Shown: in pieces, positions 33,724 through 45,358 of the stretch
Layout: each line of letters begins with the position of its first letter
Position numbering within the stretch: position 1 is the first letter of the stretch
Assembly: GCF_004136315.1 (NCBI RefSeq)
Contig: NZ_CP029562.1
Span: 3,167,501-3,231,500 of the forward strand
Length of the DNA stretch: 64,000 bases
Source of the DNA: Mesorhizobium sp. Pch-S
Lineage (GTDB): Bacteria > Pseudomonadota > Alphaproteobacteria > Rhizobiales > Rhizobiaceae
Direction of reading: 5' to 3'
Translations under genes and position numbers: made by a program
Notes under the pieces: model-generated
What the model was told of the DNA's origin: nothing
The model's database searches: none
What the model saw: the letters and a program-made list of their open reading frames with translations, nothing else

Positions 33724-34305
33724 ATGTTCGGCAGCGCCCGTTCAAAGCTCAAAGCCTGGATTGTTGGCGGTATCGGCACCTTCGCGGCACTCGCGGTGGG
33801 CGGCGCCCTCGGCATGTTCGACGCAGTTCAGAAACCGGTCATCGTGCTCGAGCCAGGCCAGCCAGTCGAGACCGGTCCGTGGGAAGTCAAACCCTTGCGC
33901 GCCTACACGGTCGACAAGGGTGTCTACGGCCTGCCGCTGAAAGCCGGTGAGAAGGCCCTGGTCTTCGAAGCCGAAATGAAGAACCGAACGGCGCTGTCGA
34001 GCAAGGACTACTTCACGACCTTCAAAGCGACCGGCGGCACGGACGACAGGCCCTACATCGTGCTCGTTCGTGATTCTTCGATGTCGCCGGCTCTGCAGCC
34101 CGGGCTGCCGGAGCGCATGGCCTATGTCTGGGGGTTGCCGGCAGGCGCAACGCCACCCGAACGTCTCGTGCTCGCCGTGAATGGCGAGATATACAAAAAG
34201 CGCGACAATCTTTACGGTGTGCCCGGCTGGTACAATGAACATGTCATAGGCACAGTGGCGATGCCCGTCGGAGCCGGGCCTGATACTCCGGATATCCGGC
34301 CATGA
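33724..34305 (+). CDS. Uncharacterised envelope protein, cassette member 1
   Basis: This 193-residue protein has an N-terminal membrane helix (about 8-30, AWIVGGIGTFAALAVGGALG) and an outward beta-rich domain. The stretch ALQPGLPERMAYVWGLPAGA resembles the late strand pair of DUF4352-like immunoglobulin folds, where LxPGLP precedes a valine-rich strand. This is a weak fold guess. ATG 33724 follows GGAAGG; the frame extends 13 codons upstream. Its stop overlaps the start of the next gene (ATGA), so the members are made together. I do not recognise a named family. Confidence 0.75.
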   Translation: MFGSARSKLKAWIVGGIGTFAALAVGGALGMFDAVQKPVIVLEPGQPVETGPWEVKPLRAYTVDKGVYGLPLKAGEKALVFEAEMKNRTALSSKDYFTTFKATGGTDDRPYIVLVRDSSMSPALQPGLPERMAYVWGLPAGATPPERLVLAVNGEIYKKRDNLYGVPGWYNEHVIGTVAMPVGAGPDTPDIRP

Positions 34306-34880
34306 TGCGGCGGGTCGCCAATGTTGCGGTTCTGCTGATTGCCGCACTGCTTTGCTTCGGCATGCAGACAAGCAAGCCGCACTATGCCGATCTGACGGCC
34401 CCAATTCCAGTCTACGGCAAGATCGGTGAGACGATCCAAACACGGACATTCGATATTGCGGTCGACAAGGTCGTCTTTGCCCGTACGCTGAAATTCGACC
34501 GGTTCGGCCAGAAGAAACTGCTCACGACGGGCGGCATCTGGGCCATCGTGACTGCCAGGCTGGACGCGAGAAACCGTTCGGCAATGGTTGCAGCCGCGAC
34601 CTGGCAAGGGCCCGATGGTCTCAACTATCGGGCTACCGAGCGCACCTCGCTTGCGGCCGGTGCGTTGCCTGTCGCGCTGGACCCGGGCGTGACCGGCAGG
34701 ACGAGGCTGGTGTTCGAGATACTGCCCTCGCAGGCTGTCGGTGCCATGCTGCTTGTATCCGGCAAGCTGGCTGGGCCGCTCGATTCGGAAGCGCGGATTG
34801 CGCTTGGAGCAGTCCCCGCGCAGGCCGATGGCCTACCGGATAGCACGATCGAAACCTATGAACTCAGCGACGCATTCTGA
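34302..34880 (+). CDS. Uncharacterised exported protein, cassette member 2
   Basis: This 192-residue protein has a signal anchor or signal peptide (VANVAVLLIAALLCFGMQTS, residues 5-24) and a predicted beta-sandwich. The segment VALDPGVTGRTRLVFEILPS parallels the LxPGLP...V strand of cassette member 1, hinting at paralogous domains. It overlaps member 1 by 4 bases and precedes member 3 by 9. No catalytic motif was seen. It probably acts in the periplasm, with function unknown. Confidence 0.75.
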   Translation: MMRRVANVAVLLIAALLCFGMQTSKPHYADLTAPIPVYGKIGETIQTRTFDIAVDKVVFARTLKFDRFGQKKLLTTGGIWAIVTARLDARNRSAMVAAATWQGPDGLNYRATERTSLAAGALPVALDPGVTGRTRLVFEILPSQAVGAMLLVSGKLAGPLDSEARIALGAVPAQADGLPDSTIETYELSDAF

Positions 34881-34889
34881 GGACCTGTC

Positions 34890-35474
34890 TTGAGCAGCGC
34901 GGCACGGCCAATCGATGAAACAGGGAGTGAGCGTACGCCGTCAGAAAGACGCTGGTGGCTGCGCAGCCTGCTGGCACTGATCGTGCTGGTCCCGGCAGCG
35001 CTGGCAGTAATGTCGTATGACGACGTCAAGGAGCTGCTCGGCAACCAGGATTTTTTTGCCAAGGACGTTGCCTGGGGCAAGAAAGTCCGTTTCGGCGGCA
35101 GCGATTGGCAATTGACCGACCTGCGCGCCGCGCTCGGGCGTGCCGACATCCCGCCGGAGGTGGTTCCGGTGCTGGTCGACCTCACGGTGACCGTCGGCGA
35201 GACCGACCTGCAGTCCCTGTGGTTGAGTTGCAAGATCATGCTCATCGACGCAGCCGGCCGCCGCTGGTTGCCGACCGCCGCAGTGTCTTTCAGGCAGACC
35301 GACGACGTCATGACCTGCAATTCGGCAATCTTCTCCGGTGCCAAAAGCGGCGATGCGCTGAAGATCCGCGAGACCTTCCTGGTGCCGAAGGACGCCACCG
35401 CAACCATCCGGCCGGCGGTGGGCGTAGCCAGTGAGCGGCCGGGTTTCCTGCTGTTCCAGCGACCGCAGAACTGA
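34890..35474 (+). CDS. Uncharacterised envelope protein, cassette member 3
   Basis: This 194-residue protein starts with TTG, GAGG 6-7 bases upstream. A polar N-terminus is followed by one membrane helix (about 26-45, LLALIVLVPAALAVM) and an outward beta-rich domain with two cysteines (LSCKIML and VMTCNSAIF) that could form a disulfide. It is the third of three consecutive single-pass or exported proteins with similar size and topology, suggesting one complex. It is convergent with a large membrane protein gene 5 bases away. No family recognised. Confidence 0.75.
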   Translation: MSSAARPIDETGSERTPSERRWWLRSLLALIVLVPAALAVMSYDDVKELLGNQDFFAKDVAWGKKVRFGGSDWQLTDLRAALGRADIPPEVVPVLVDLTVTVGETDLQSLWLSCKIMLIDAAGRRWLPTAAVSFRQTDDVMTCNSAIFSGAKSGDALKIRETFLVPKDATATIRPAVGVASERPGFLLFQRPQN

Positions 35475-35479
35475 GCCGG

Positions 35480-36772
35480 CTAGACAGGCTCGCTGACACC
35501 TGCCGCCGGCGCGCGCTTCGGCAAGGCAAAAGCACATTCCAGAACGGCGGCCAGCAGGCATATCCGCAGGGGCTCGACCAGAATGCCGGTTGAGCTGTCC
35601 TGGAACGGGCTGCCGAACAAGAACGTCACGCCATTTGCCAGCACCTGCCAGCTATCGAGCTCATGCGGGCCGATCAGCCGTGTTGCGCCCAGCCAGGCCC
35701 AGGCCGCCGCCCAGTCGATCAGCCGATAGCCGACGATCAGGACGACCATCAGCAGCACGCCGGAACTCAGGGTCAGGCGTACGCCGTTGGCGATCGGCAG
35801 ATAGCGCGAGCGATAACCGCTGATGAAGTGTTCGACGAAGTCGCGCAGGAATTTCGGGATCGCCCTGTAGCGCTCGCCAAGGCGCTCGACACGCTGGTGG
35901 ACGCGCATCAGTTCCTTGTCGTCGCGCACGTCATAGCCATAGATCAGTGCGGCAAGCACCAGCCAGATGACCGGCACGAGCATATAGAAGAACAAATTGA
36001 TCAATGTGGTTGAGGCGCCGGCAGGCGTCATTTCCACCGATACTATCGGCGCTGCCGCAATGGCGCTGCCGACCGGCGTAGCGATGCCCTCCATTGCTGC
36101 CTGAAAAAGAGAACCGATGTTGCGGCTCATCACCCAGGAGAGGACGTCATCCTTCCAGCGGCTGATGACGTAGATACCGATGAAGATCCAGTTGGTCTCA
36201 CAGATGACGACGATGATCTGCCAGGCAGAGGAAGCGCCGCCGCGTTTCTGCATTTCCTTGGCGCCACGCCGGATCAGCCAGGAAATGGCGACGGAAAACA
36301 GCAGCCAGCGCGAGTCCAGCACGTCGAGTACATTTCCAGACTCGCCGAATGGGGCCAGGGCAAGAGCTGCACGCGAATATTGCCGCACCGTATCGCTGAG
36401 GAAGCCCCAGGCGGCATAGTAGGCGAAGAACGGCAGCAGGGCGACGGTGACCATTCTGGCGAGCCGAGCGCTGCCGCTGCCGCCAGGCTCCTCAACGCTG
36501 TTGCCGCTGGCGGCCGCCTGGGCGGCGCGTACGGCAGGCAAAGCTGGCCGCAATGTCTGGAACATGGCAACCGTGACGACGAGCTGGGAGAGAGCCACCA
36601 GTGTCAGCAGCGCAAGGCCCGCCATGTGGTTGGCGATTGCAACATGCGTTGCCAGCCGCATGAACAGGCCGTTGGCGACCAGTCCAAGCAGCACCAATGC
36701 GATGAGTTGCGGCCAGAAACGCCAGAGCAGGCGCAGCGTCAGTCCGATCGGCCTTGCGATCTCAGCAAGCAT
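35480..36772 (-). CDS. Uncharacterised polytopic membrane protein, cassette member 4
   Basis: This 430-residue protein has roughly eight membrane helices (for example LIALVLLGLVANGLF near the start, LINLFFYMLVPVIWLVLAAL in the middle and LLMVVLIVGYRLIDWAAAWA late) and a charged cytosolic loop (DDKELMRVHQRVERLGERYR) at about residues 290-310. No transporter or enzyme motif is evident. It faces the three small envelope genes tail to tail with a 5-base gap. Conserved association would suggest a common machine, but that is inferred only from position. Confidence 0.75.
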   Translation of the reverse strand: MLAEIARPIGLTLRLLWRFWPQLIALVLLGLVANGLFMRLATHVAIANHMAGLALLTLVALSQLVVTVAMFQTLRPALPAVRAAQAAASGNSVEEPGGSGSARLARMVTVALLPFFAYYAAWGFLSDTVRQYSRAALALAPFGESGNVLDVLDSRWLLFSVAISWLIRRGAKEMQKRGGASSAWQIIVVICETNWIFIGIYVISRWKDDVLSWVMSRNIGSLFQAAMEGIATPVGSAIAAAPIVSVEMTPAGASTTLINLFFYMLVPVIWLVLAALIYGYDVRDDKELMRVHQRVERLGERYRAIPKFLRDFVEHFISGYRSRYLPIANGVRLTLSSGVLLMVVLIVGYRLIDWAAAWAWLGATRLIGPHELDSWQVLANGVTFLFGSPFQDSSTGILVEPLRICLLAAVLECAFALPKRAPAAGVSEPV

Positions 36773-36994
36773 ATCAACCTCGCGACGCCCCCGCCGCCTT
36801 TTAGCAAAGTTTCAGGGAATGTCTTCCCTCGGCGACTGCCGCAGCAGTCGCCTGCTGACAGTCTGTGGAGAAAGGCTGTCGCGAAAGTCGGTGCCCATTC
36901 TCGAAAAGCTGATTGGACCAGGAGGAACAAAAGCCGGCCGGTCGCCATTGAAAAACAGTCGGGAGCGATGGGAGCCGGCACGGAGGAAAGCACG

Positions 36995-37366
36995 ATGAAA
37001 ATCGCATTCAGTATCACGCTGGCGGCCCTGATCGTGGGGCAATCGGCCGGAACGCTGTCAGCCGAACCTCTGAACACCATGGGAGAGGTTGGATCTGCTC
37101 TGCAGAGCTGCTGGGATCCGCCCATCGGTGCGGCGAAAGGTTCGATCACGCTGCAATTCAGCTTCAAGCGCGATGGAACATTGATCGGCCAACCCAAGGC
37201 GACCAGCATCCGTGTCGACGGTGACGCCGACCAGCGCAAGAAGCTGGTTCAGGCGGCGACTGAAGCCGTTCAGAAATGCGTCCCGCTCACCTTTGCGCCG
37301 AAACTGGCGGACGGCATGGCAGGGACCGTCTTCACCCTGCAACTTGCATCACCAAAGCCGCAATAG
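36995..37366 (+). CDS. Exported TonB/TolA C-terminal-like protein
   Basis: This 123-residue protein has a signal peptide (about 1-22, IAFSITLAALIVGQSAGTLS). The mature domain of about 100 residues resembles the TolA/TonB C-terminal fold: a Cys-containing start ALQSCWDPP, strand ITLQFSFKRDGTLIG, helix KKLVQAATEAVQKCVP and final strand. The two cysteines could form a disulfide. No transmembrane or periplasm-spanning region is present, so it is not a full TonB. GGAGGAAAGCACG precedes ATG 36995. The partner is unknown. Confidence 0.78.
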   Translation: MKIAFSITLAALIVGQSAGTLSAEPLNTMGEVGSALQSCWDPPIGAAKGSITLQFSFKRDGTLIGQPKATSIRVDGDADQRKKLVQAATEAVQKCVPLTFAPKLADGMAGTVFTLQLASPKPQ

Positions 37367-37398
37367 CGGCGCCTGACCAGCGCCATGACGCCTGGCGA

Positions 37399-40125
<2,727 letters not shown>

Positions 40126-40365
40126 TCAATGGTCCTTTCGCTTGCAATCCAGGGCGCGGATGCGGATGCGGAGGCATCCTGCAGACCCGCTTGAACGGAA
40201 AAACACCAAAAAGCGCCCGGAAAACGGTTCTGGACGCCAAGTGGTTGGACAGATAAGAGGGGGCACAATCGATGTCAACGCTGCGTTACTGACCCGCGGA
40301 ACGCCTAATTCTGCCACATTCCGGCTGATCAAAAGACCCAATCATCCTCATCGGAGCTCTTTCGC

Positions 40366-41286
40366 ATGACCTTGTTGTTTCGCCGCGCGTCGCTTGCCAG
40401 CCTCGGTCTGGCTATCGGCCTGTCGGCTCTGGCCGTTTCGCCGCTCGCTGCCCAGGAAACCAAACCGGCAGATGCTGCCGCGGCTCCGGCTCCTGCGCCG
40501 GTCGACCCCAACGCGGTCATCGCCACCGTGGACGGCAAGCCGATTACCGAAGCGGATCTGACGCTTGCCGAGGGTGAACTGTCGCGCCAGTTCGCGCAGC
40601 TTCCTGCCGAGCAGCGCCGCGCGGCCGCATTGTCGGCTGCCATCGAGATCAAGGTTCTTTCGGCCAAGGCCATCGCCGACGGGCTCGACAAGGATCCCGA
40701 ATTCCAGCGTCGCGTGGCCTTCCTGCAGCAGCGGGCGCTGCACGGCGAACTGGTCGAGAAGGAAGTGGTCGGCAAGATCACCGACGCCGAAATCCGGGCT
40801 CGCTACGACAAGGAAATCGCGGCACAGCCGCCGGTCAATGAAGTGCACGCCCGTCACATTCTCGTGAAGACCAAGGAAGAAGCGGACGCCATCGTCAAGA
40901 AGCTCGACGCCGGCGAGGACTTCCAGAAGCTCGCCAACGAGAACACGAAGGATCCGAGCGGCAAGACCAATGGCGGCGATCTCGGCTTCTTCGGCCCGGG
41001 CCAGATGGTGCCGGAGTTCGAGAAGGCGGCAATGGCGCTGGAAGTCGGCAAGTACACCAAGGAGCCGGTGCAGACGCAGTTCGGCTGGCACATCATCAAG
41101 CTCGAGGACAAGCGCCAGCAGCAGCCGCCGGCCTTCGACCAGGTCAAGGACCAGGCCAAGTCGGCGGTCATCCGCGACAAGTATTTCGAGGCCGTCAAGG
41201 AAGCCCGCAAGGCCGCCAAGGTCGAGATTCCCGATGAGAATCTGCGCAAGGCCGTCGAAGCGGCTGAAGGCAGCGCCGGCAAATAG
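40366..41286 (+). CDS. Periplasmic parvulin-type peptidyl-prolyl isomerase
   Basis: This 306-residue protein has a signal peptide (about 1-29, cleavage after PLAAQ), a low-complexity Ala/Pro stretch, an N-terminal SurA/PrsA-like helical region and a parvulin domain at about residues 150-255 (VHARHILVKTKEEADAIVKK, GGDLGFFGPGQMVPEFEKAA, PVQTQFGWHIIKLED). It should help fold exported proteins. The location divergent from secA matches its role in the same export route. The tail is charged and helical. A terminator follows. Confidence 0.93.
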   Translation: MTLLFRRASLASLGLAIGLSALAVSPLAAQETKPADAAAAPAPAPVDPNAVIATVDGKPITEADLTLAEGELSRQFAQLPAEQRRAAALSAAIEIKVLSAKAIADGLDKDPEFQRRVAFLQQRALHGELVEKEVVGKITDAEIRARYDKEIAAQPPVNEVHARHILVKTKEEADAIVKKLDAGEDFQKLANENTKDPSGKTNGGDLGFFGPGQMVPEFEKAAMALEVGKYTKEPVQTQFGWHIIKLEDKRQQQPPAFDQVKDQAKSAVIRDKYFEAVKEARKAAKVEIPDENLRKAVEAAEGSAGK

Positions 41287-41324
41287 GCTGCGACTTTCGC
41301 CTGCCTGGCGACTGGATTTTCAAG

Positions 41325-41360
41325 GAGCGGTGCCCGCAGGGGCGCCGCTTCTTTTCTTTT
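41325..41360 (+). terminator. Intrinsic terminator after the parvulin gene
   Basis: A stem formed by GCGGTGCCC and GGGCGCCGC (one G-T pair) with a short GCAG loop is followed by TTCTTTTCTTTT. It is positioned between convergent parvulin and tetR genes. Confidence 0.78.
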
Positions 41361-41376
41361 GGATGACGGGATCAGC

Positions 41377-42003
41377 TCAGGTCTTGATGCCGTGGACGAT
41401 GATCCGGACCGCGGCCCGGATCCTGCCCTCATCTTCGTCCAGGCGTCCCGTCAGAAGACGGACCCACGCATAGGACGACACCATGTCCGCCACCTGCAGC
41501 GGGTCGACGTCGTCACCGACTTCGCCACGCGCCTTGGCGCGTTCGGTTATCTTGCCCTGTTCGACGCGGCGGCTGGCCGCATAGGCGGTGAGTGCCTTCG
41601 CGGCGGCTTCGTCCGACTGCGCTTCGGCGATGATCGAGCGGAAGATCGATCCCGAAGGGGTGTCGCGCCAATGCGCGAGCAAGCCCGACAGGAATCCGAC
41701 GAGGTCACCCTCCAGATCCCCTGTGTCTGGATAGTCGAGATGCTTCTGGCGTTGATACACGTCGATCAACAGTGCAGCCTTGCTCGGCCACCAGCGATAG
41801 ATGGTGGGTTTGCCGGCGCGGGCACGCCGCGCCACCGCCTCGATGGAAAAGCCGGAATAGCCGTCTTCCCGGAGTACGGCTTCGGCCGCCTCCAGGATGG
41901 CCTCGGCGCTGGCAGGGTTGCGCCGGGCGCCGATTGAACGGCGGGCCTTTCCTTCGCTTGCGGTCAACGCGTCCACGCTCCTCGAAATTTCGCCGGCAAC
42001 CAT
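41377..42003 (-). CDS. TetR/AcrR family transcriptional regulator
   Basis: This 208-residue protein has a TetR HTH at about residues 33-80 (ILEAAEAVLREDGYSGFSIE, then KPTIYRWWPSKAALLIDVYQ) and a TetR_C ligand domain with DTPSGSIFRSIIAEAQSDE typical of the TetR_C_16/AcrR group. It is divergent from a small membrane protein gene, and the shared control region contains two palindromes with AACG/CGTT edges. Autoregulation and control of that neighbour are inferred. The inducer is unknown. Confidence 0.9.
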   Translation of the reverse strand: MVAGEISRSVDALTASEGKARRSIGARRNPASAEAILEAAEAVLREDGYSGFSIEAVARRARAGKPTIYRWWPSKAALLIDVYQRQKHLDYPDTGDLEGDLVGFLSGLLAHWRDTPSGSIFRSIIAEAQSDEAAAKALTAYAASRRVEQGKITERAKARGEVGDDVDPLQVADMVSSYAWVRLLTGRLDEDEGRIRAAVRIIVHGIKT

Positions 42004-42013
42004 ACATCAACTC

Positions 42014-42062
42014 TTGACGAAACGAAACGGAGCGTTCTATATATGTAACGAAACGTATCGTT
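42014..42062. promoter_or_regulatory. Promoter and two TetR-type operators
   Basis: TTGACG (42014-42019) and TATATA (about 42038-42043) form a promoter towards the small membrane gene. Palindrome AACG-GAG-CGTT (42026-42036) lies in the spacer, and AACGAAACGTATCGTT (42047-42062, 7 of 8 pairs) just after the -10. Repressor binding at both would occlude polymerase. Confidence 0.6.
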
Positions 42063-42077
42063 CTTATGGAGACTGTC

Positions 42078-42332
42078 ATGTCCAGCGCGAACTCGTCGCC
42101 GGCCGTCACTCAACCCCGGTTTTCCCGGCATCGCTTCGCACTGCTCGTGCTGGCCGGCGTTTATCCGCTCATCACCACGATCCTCTATGTGCTGGCACCG
42201 CTGACGGAAGAGTGGGAAATCTGGCAGCGCACGCTGGTCATCGCGCCGACCATGGTGTCGGCGATGATCTGGGGCCTGATACCGACTGTCCACCGCGTGT
42301 TTGGCCGGTTCATCAATCCGGTAGCGGGTTAG
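42078..42332 (+). CDS. Small two-helix membrane protein under TetR control
   Basis: This 84-residue protein has two hydrophobic segments ([20 protein letters not shown] and [20 protein letters not shown]) separated by a short acidic loop with [14 protein letters not shown] 42078 is preferred because GGAG lies 6 bases upstream; the ATG at 42066 lacks a signal. Similar proteins sit beside TetR regulators in other proteobacteria, sometimes called DUF2798 proteins. That family name is a tentative match. Function unknown; export or envelope stress is possible. Confidence 0.75.
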   Translation: MSSANSSPAVTQPRFSRHRFALLVLAGVYPLITTILYVLAPLTEEWEIWQRTLVIAPTMVSAMIWGLIPTVHRVFGRFINPVAG

Positions 42333-42432
42333 AGCGGGCGCGGCGGCGGTTGTCAGAAAACGCCTTGCGAAGGCTCGCGCTATCGGGCAAACGGAGCGTA
42401 CCTTCCCGTTTACCGGACCGCCGAGGTTCCTT

Positions 42433-43673
42433 ATGTCCGCTACGATTTCCCCGCTCGCTCCCAAGAAATATCCCAAGATGCCGGCGATCGAGGGGGTACG
42501 CATCGCGACAGCCGAAGCAGGTATCAAATACAAGAACCGTACTGATCTCCTGACGATGGTGTTCGATCCCGGCACCGCCGTTGCCGGCGTGTTCACCCGC
42601 TCGAAATGCCCGTCGGCTCCAGTCGACTTGTGCCGGGAGAATCTCGGCCAGGGCAAGGCCCGTGTGCTGGTGGTCAATTCCGGCAACGCCAACGCCTTCA
42701 CCGGGAAAAAAGGTCGCGAGACGACGTCGATGACCGCCGCCGCCGCCGCCAAGGCTGTCGGCTGCGGCGCGGATGAGGTTTTCCTGGCTTCGACCGGCGT
42801 GATCGGCGAACCACTTGATCCAGGCAAATACAGCCATCTCCTGGCCGGAATGGCCAAGGAGGCGCGCCCGGACCAGTGGGCCAGGCAGCCAAAGCGATCA
42901 TGACCACGGATACCTATCCGAAACTGGTCACGGCCACGGTCAGGCTGGGTGATGTCGATGTGACGCTCAATGGTATCGCCAAAGGTGCCGGCATGATCGC
43001 ACCGGACATGGCGACGATGCTGTCTTTTGTCGCGACCGATGCTCCGATCGCCGCCCCGGTGCTGCAGGATCTGCTCTCCAGAGGGACTGCCAAGACATTC
43101 AATGCGGTGACGGTGGATAGCGATACCTCGACCAGCGACACGCTGCTTTTGTTCGCGACCGGCGCGGCCGCCAAACGTGGCGCTCCCGAGATCACGGATG
43201 CCAAGGATGCACGCCTCGGCGTCTTTCGCCGCGCCCTGAACAAGATGCTGAAGACGCTCGCCATCCAGGTGGTGCGTGACGGCGAAGGGGCCCGCAAGCA
43301 GATCGAAGTCACTGTGACCGGGGCGAAGTCGGCGCGTTCGGCCAAGCGTATTGCGCTGTCCATCGCCAACTCGCCGCTTGTGAAGACCGCGGTTGCCGGC
43401 GAGGATGCCAACTGGGGCCGGGTCGTCATGGCGGTCGGCAAGGCTGGCGAACCCGCCGATCGCGACAGGCTGGCGATCTGGTTCGGCGACAATCGCCTTG
43501 CCGTCGATGGCGAGCGCGACTCGGCCTATTCGGAAGCAGCCACCTCGGCCTACATGAAACGCGACAGCATCGTCATTCGCGCGGATATCGGCATAGGCAG
43601 CGGCAAGGCGACGGTGTGGACCTGCGATCTCACCAAGGAATATGTTGCCATCAATGGCGACTACCGGAGCTGA
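42433..43673 (+). pseudogene. argJ: Glutamate N-acetyltransferase/amino-acid acetyltransferase ArgJ, frameshifted
   Basis: Two frames together give a complete ArgJ. The first runs from ATG 42433 ([54 protein letters not shown]) to ARPDQW near 42880. The second continues [14 protein letters not shown], then [17 protein letters not shown] with the self-cleaving Ala-Thr nucleophile site, and ends [16 protein letters not shown]. Adding one G to the run at 42878-42880 repairs the frame. ArgJ recycles acetyl groups in arginine biosynthesis and is usually indispensable for it, so a consensus error is plausible. If real, the alpha chain is cut before the active-site Thr. Confidence 0.9.
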
Positions 43674-43674
43674 T

Positions 43675-44451
43675 TTGTCGAACCCGCAGCATCCTGCCAC
43701 TGTCCTGGCAAAGGTCCGCCGCTACGAGGCGGCAGGCTTTCGCGCGTGGCCGGCGGCAGCTGCGCACTATGACGGTACCTGGGTGGTGCGGTTGACGGCC
43801 GGCCATCCAGCCAAACGGCTGAATTCGATCAATCCGCTCGACCCGAACGATGTTCATCACCTGCCCGAACGCATCGCGCGTGCCGGCAGGCGCTTCGAAG
43901 CTTACGGGCGGCCGCTGACCTTCCGTGTTTCACCGCTGGCGGGAGCCGCTCTTTCGCGGCATCTCGACGCCGAGGGGTGGTCGCGCTTCGGAGAGTCGCT
44001 GGTCATGCGCATGCCGCTCGCAAAGGCGCCTGTCGATGATGTCCTCGATCAGATACCCCTCAAGGACATCAGCCGCTTCGTTTCGGCGACGCTGAAAGTG
44101 CATGGCGCCGCCGCTTCGCTGCGGCCGGGCCTTTCGGAAATCATCGGCGCGATCCAGCCCGAGGCTGGATTGTTCGCGCTGGAGCGCGGTGACGAGGCGA
44201 TGGCGACGCTGATATGCGTGCATGACGGCGATCTGGCCGGCTTGTTCGAGATTGCCACGGACAAGGCCGTGCGGCGGCAGGGATACGGCCGACAGCTGGT
44301 GTTGTCGGCCCTGAAATGGGCGCGGCTGCGCGGCGCCCGCGAGGCCTGGCTGCAGGTCGAGGCAGACAATGCCCCGGCGCTTGCGCTCTATCATGGCCTC
44401 GGCTTCGAGGAAGTCTATCGTTACCACTACAGGCAACCAGCCGTCGCATGA
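43675..44451 (+). CDS. GNAT family N-acetyltransferase
   Basis: This 258-residue protein has a C-terminal GNAT domain (about residues 140-255): LAGLFEIATDKAVRRQGYGR is the acetyl-CoA binding motif A, and EADNAPALALYHGLGFEEVY is motif B. The N-terminal half is a less conserved helical part found in COG0456-type proteins. The TTG at 43675 has GGAG 5 bases upstream and follows the argJ stop; in-frame ATGs at 43642 and 43654 are inside argJ. It overlaps mutT by 4 bases. Substrate unknown. Confidence 0.83.
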   Translation: MSNPQHPATVLAKVRRYEAAGFRAWPAAAAHYDGTWVVRLTAGHPAKRLNSINPLDPNDVHHLPERIARAGRRFEAYGRPLTFRVSPLAGAALSRHLDAEGWSRFGESLVMRMPLAKAPVDDVLDQIPLKDISRFVSATLKVHGAAASLRPGLSEIIGAIQPEAGLFALERGDEAMATLICVHDGDLAGLFEIATDKAVRRQGYGRQLVLSALKWARLRGAREAWLQVEADNAPALALYHGLGFEEVYRYHYRQPAVA

Positions 44452-44870
44452 GCTCCGAATCGTCCAAACCGAAGCGGCTGCTTCTGGTCGTTGCCTGTGC
44501 GCTGGTCGACGCCGACGGCCGCGTGCTGATCGCGCAGCGGCCTGAAGGCAAGCAGCTTGCCGGCTTGTGGGAATTCCCGGGTGGCAAGGTTGAACCAGGC
44601 GAAACACCGGAAGATTGCCTCGTGCGCGAACTTCGCGAGGAACTCGGCATCGAAACCAAGACGGCCTGCCTTGCGCCGCTGACCTTCGCCAGCCACAGCT
44701 ACGACGACTTTCATCTCCTGATGCCCCTTTACGTCTGCCGCCGCTTCTGGGGGACTCCGCAGCCGAAGGAAGCGCAGGCGCTGAAATGGGTTCGTCCGAA
44801 GCAGATGCGCGACTATCCGATGCCACCGGCGGATGCGCCGCTTATCCCTTTCCTGATCGATCTGCTCTGA
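44448..44870 (+). CDS. mutT: 8-oxo-dGTP diphosphatase MutT
   Basis: This 140-residue Nudix hydrolase has a complete Nudix box (GGKVEPGETPEDCLVRELRE followed by ELGI, about residues 44-67) and the flanking QRPEGKQLAGLWEFPGGK seen in MutT. It removes 8-oxo-dGTP from the nucleotide pool to prevent mutation. The start overlaps the GNAT stop (ATGA), and the argJ-GNAT-mutT order is common in rhizobia. The C-terminus (YPMPPADAPLIPFLIDLL) is also family-typical. Confidence 0.93.
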   Translation: MSSESSKPKRLLLVVACALVDADGRVLIAQRPEGKQLAGLWEFPGGKVEPGETPEDCLVRELREELGIETKTACLAPLTFASHSYDDFHLLMPLYVCRRFWGTPQPKEAQALKWVRPKQMRDYPMPPADAPLIPFLIDLL

Positions 44871-44958
44871 TCGCCACAATTAGCGTTAACAGAGGTTTAA
44901 TCCACTCGTGAAAGAGTAATCCCGGGGCTACGGCAAGGTGCCGTCTTGGGGTTGACGC

Positions 44959-45264
44959 ATGGGCATGGATCGGGATTGGGCGGATATCCGTCCACAGCGT
45001 TCGCTGGGCATGATCGGCATGGGCATGCTGAGGGTCACGCTGCTGTTTGGGTCGGCGGCGGTGGCGCTATCCATCCTCGGTGCTTCCTACCTCGACAATC
45101 AACTCGGGCAGCGGTTTGCCAGCGCTGACCCCGGGCTCGACATGATGAGCACCGGATCGATCGGCAGGATGAGCACCTATACGGTGCGGCGCAGCGTGCT
45201 GCAGCCTAGCCCCGATGCCGTCTGCATCATCCGCGACAACGGCACCCGTTCCGGCGCGTGCTGA
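44959..45264 (+). CDS. Small membrane-anchored protein upstream of a Flp pilin gene
   Basis: This 101-residue protein has one hydrophobic segment (about 20-43, MLRVTLLFGSAAVALSILGA) and a short outward domain with two cysteines (DAVCIIRDNGTRSGAC at the very end). It is probably a single-pass inner-membrane protein with an exposed C-terminus. It precedes a Flp pilin gene by 95 bases. I do not recognise a family, and a pilus link is inferred from proximity only. Confidence 0.65.
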   Translation: MGMDRDWADIRPQRSLGMIGMGMLRVTLLFGSAAVALSILGASYLDNQLGQRFASADPGLDMMSTGSIGRMSTYTVRRSVLQPSPDAVCIIRDNGTRSGAC

Positions 45265-45358
45265 GTACTGCCTGGCGGATTCACCGAGCCTTAAGCCTGC
45301 TCCGTTAACCTTTGTAAATCAGTTATCGCTAAGAGAACTCCAACGGGAAAGGGCGACC

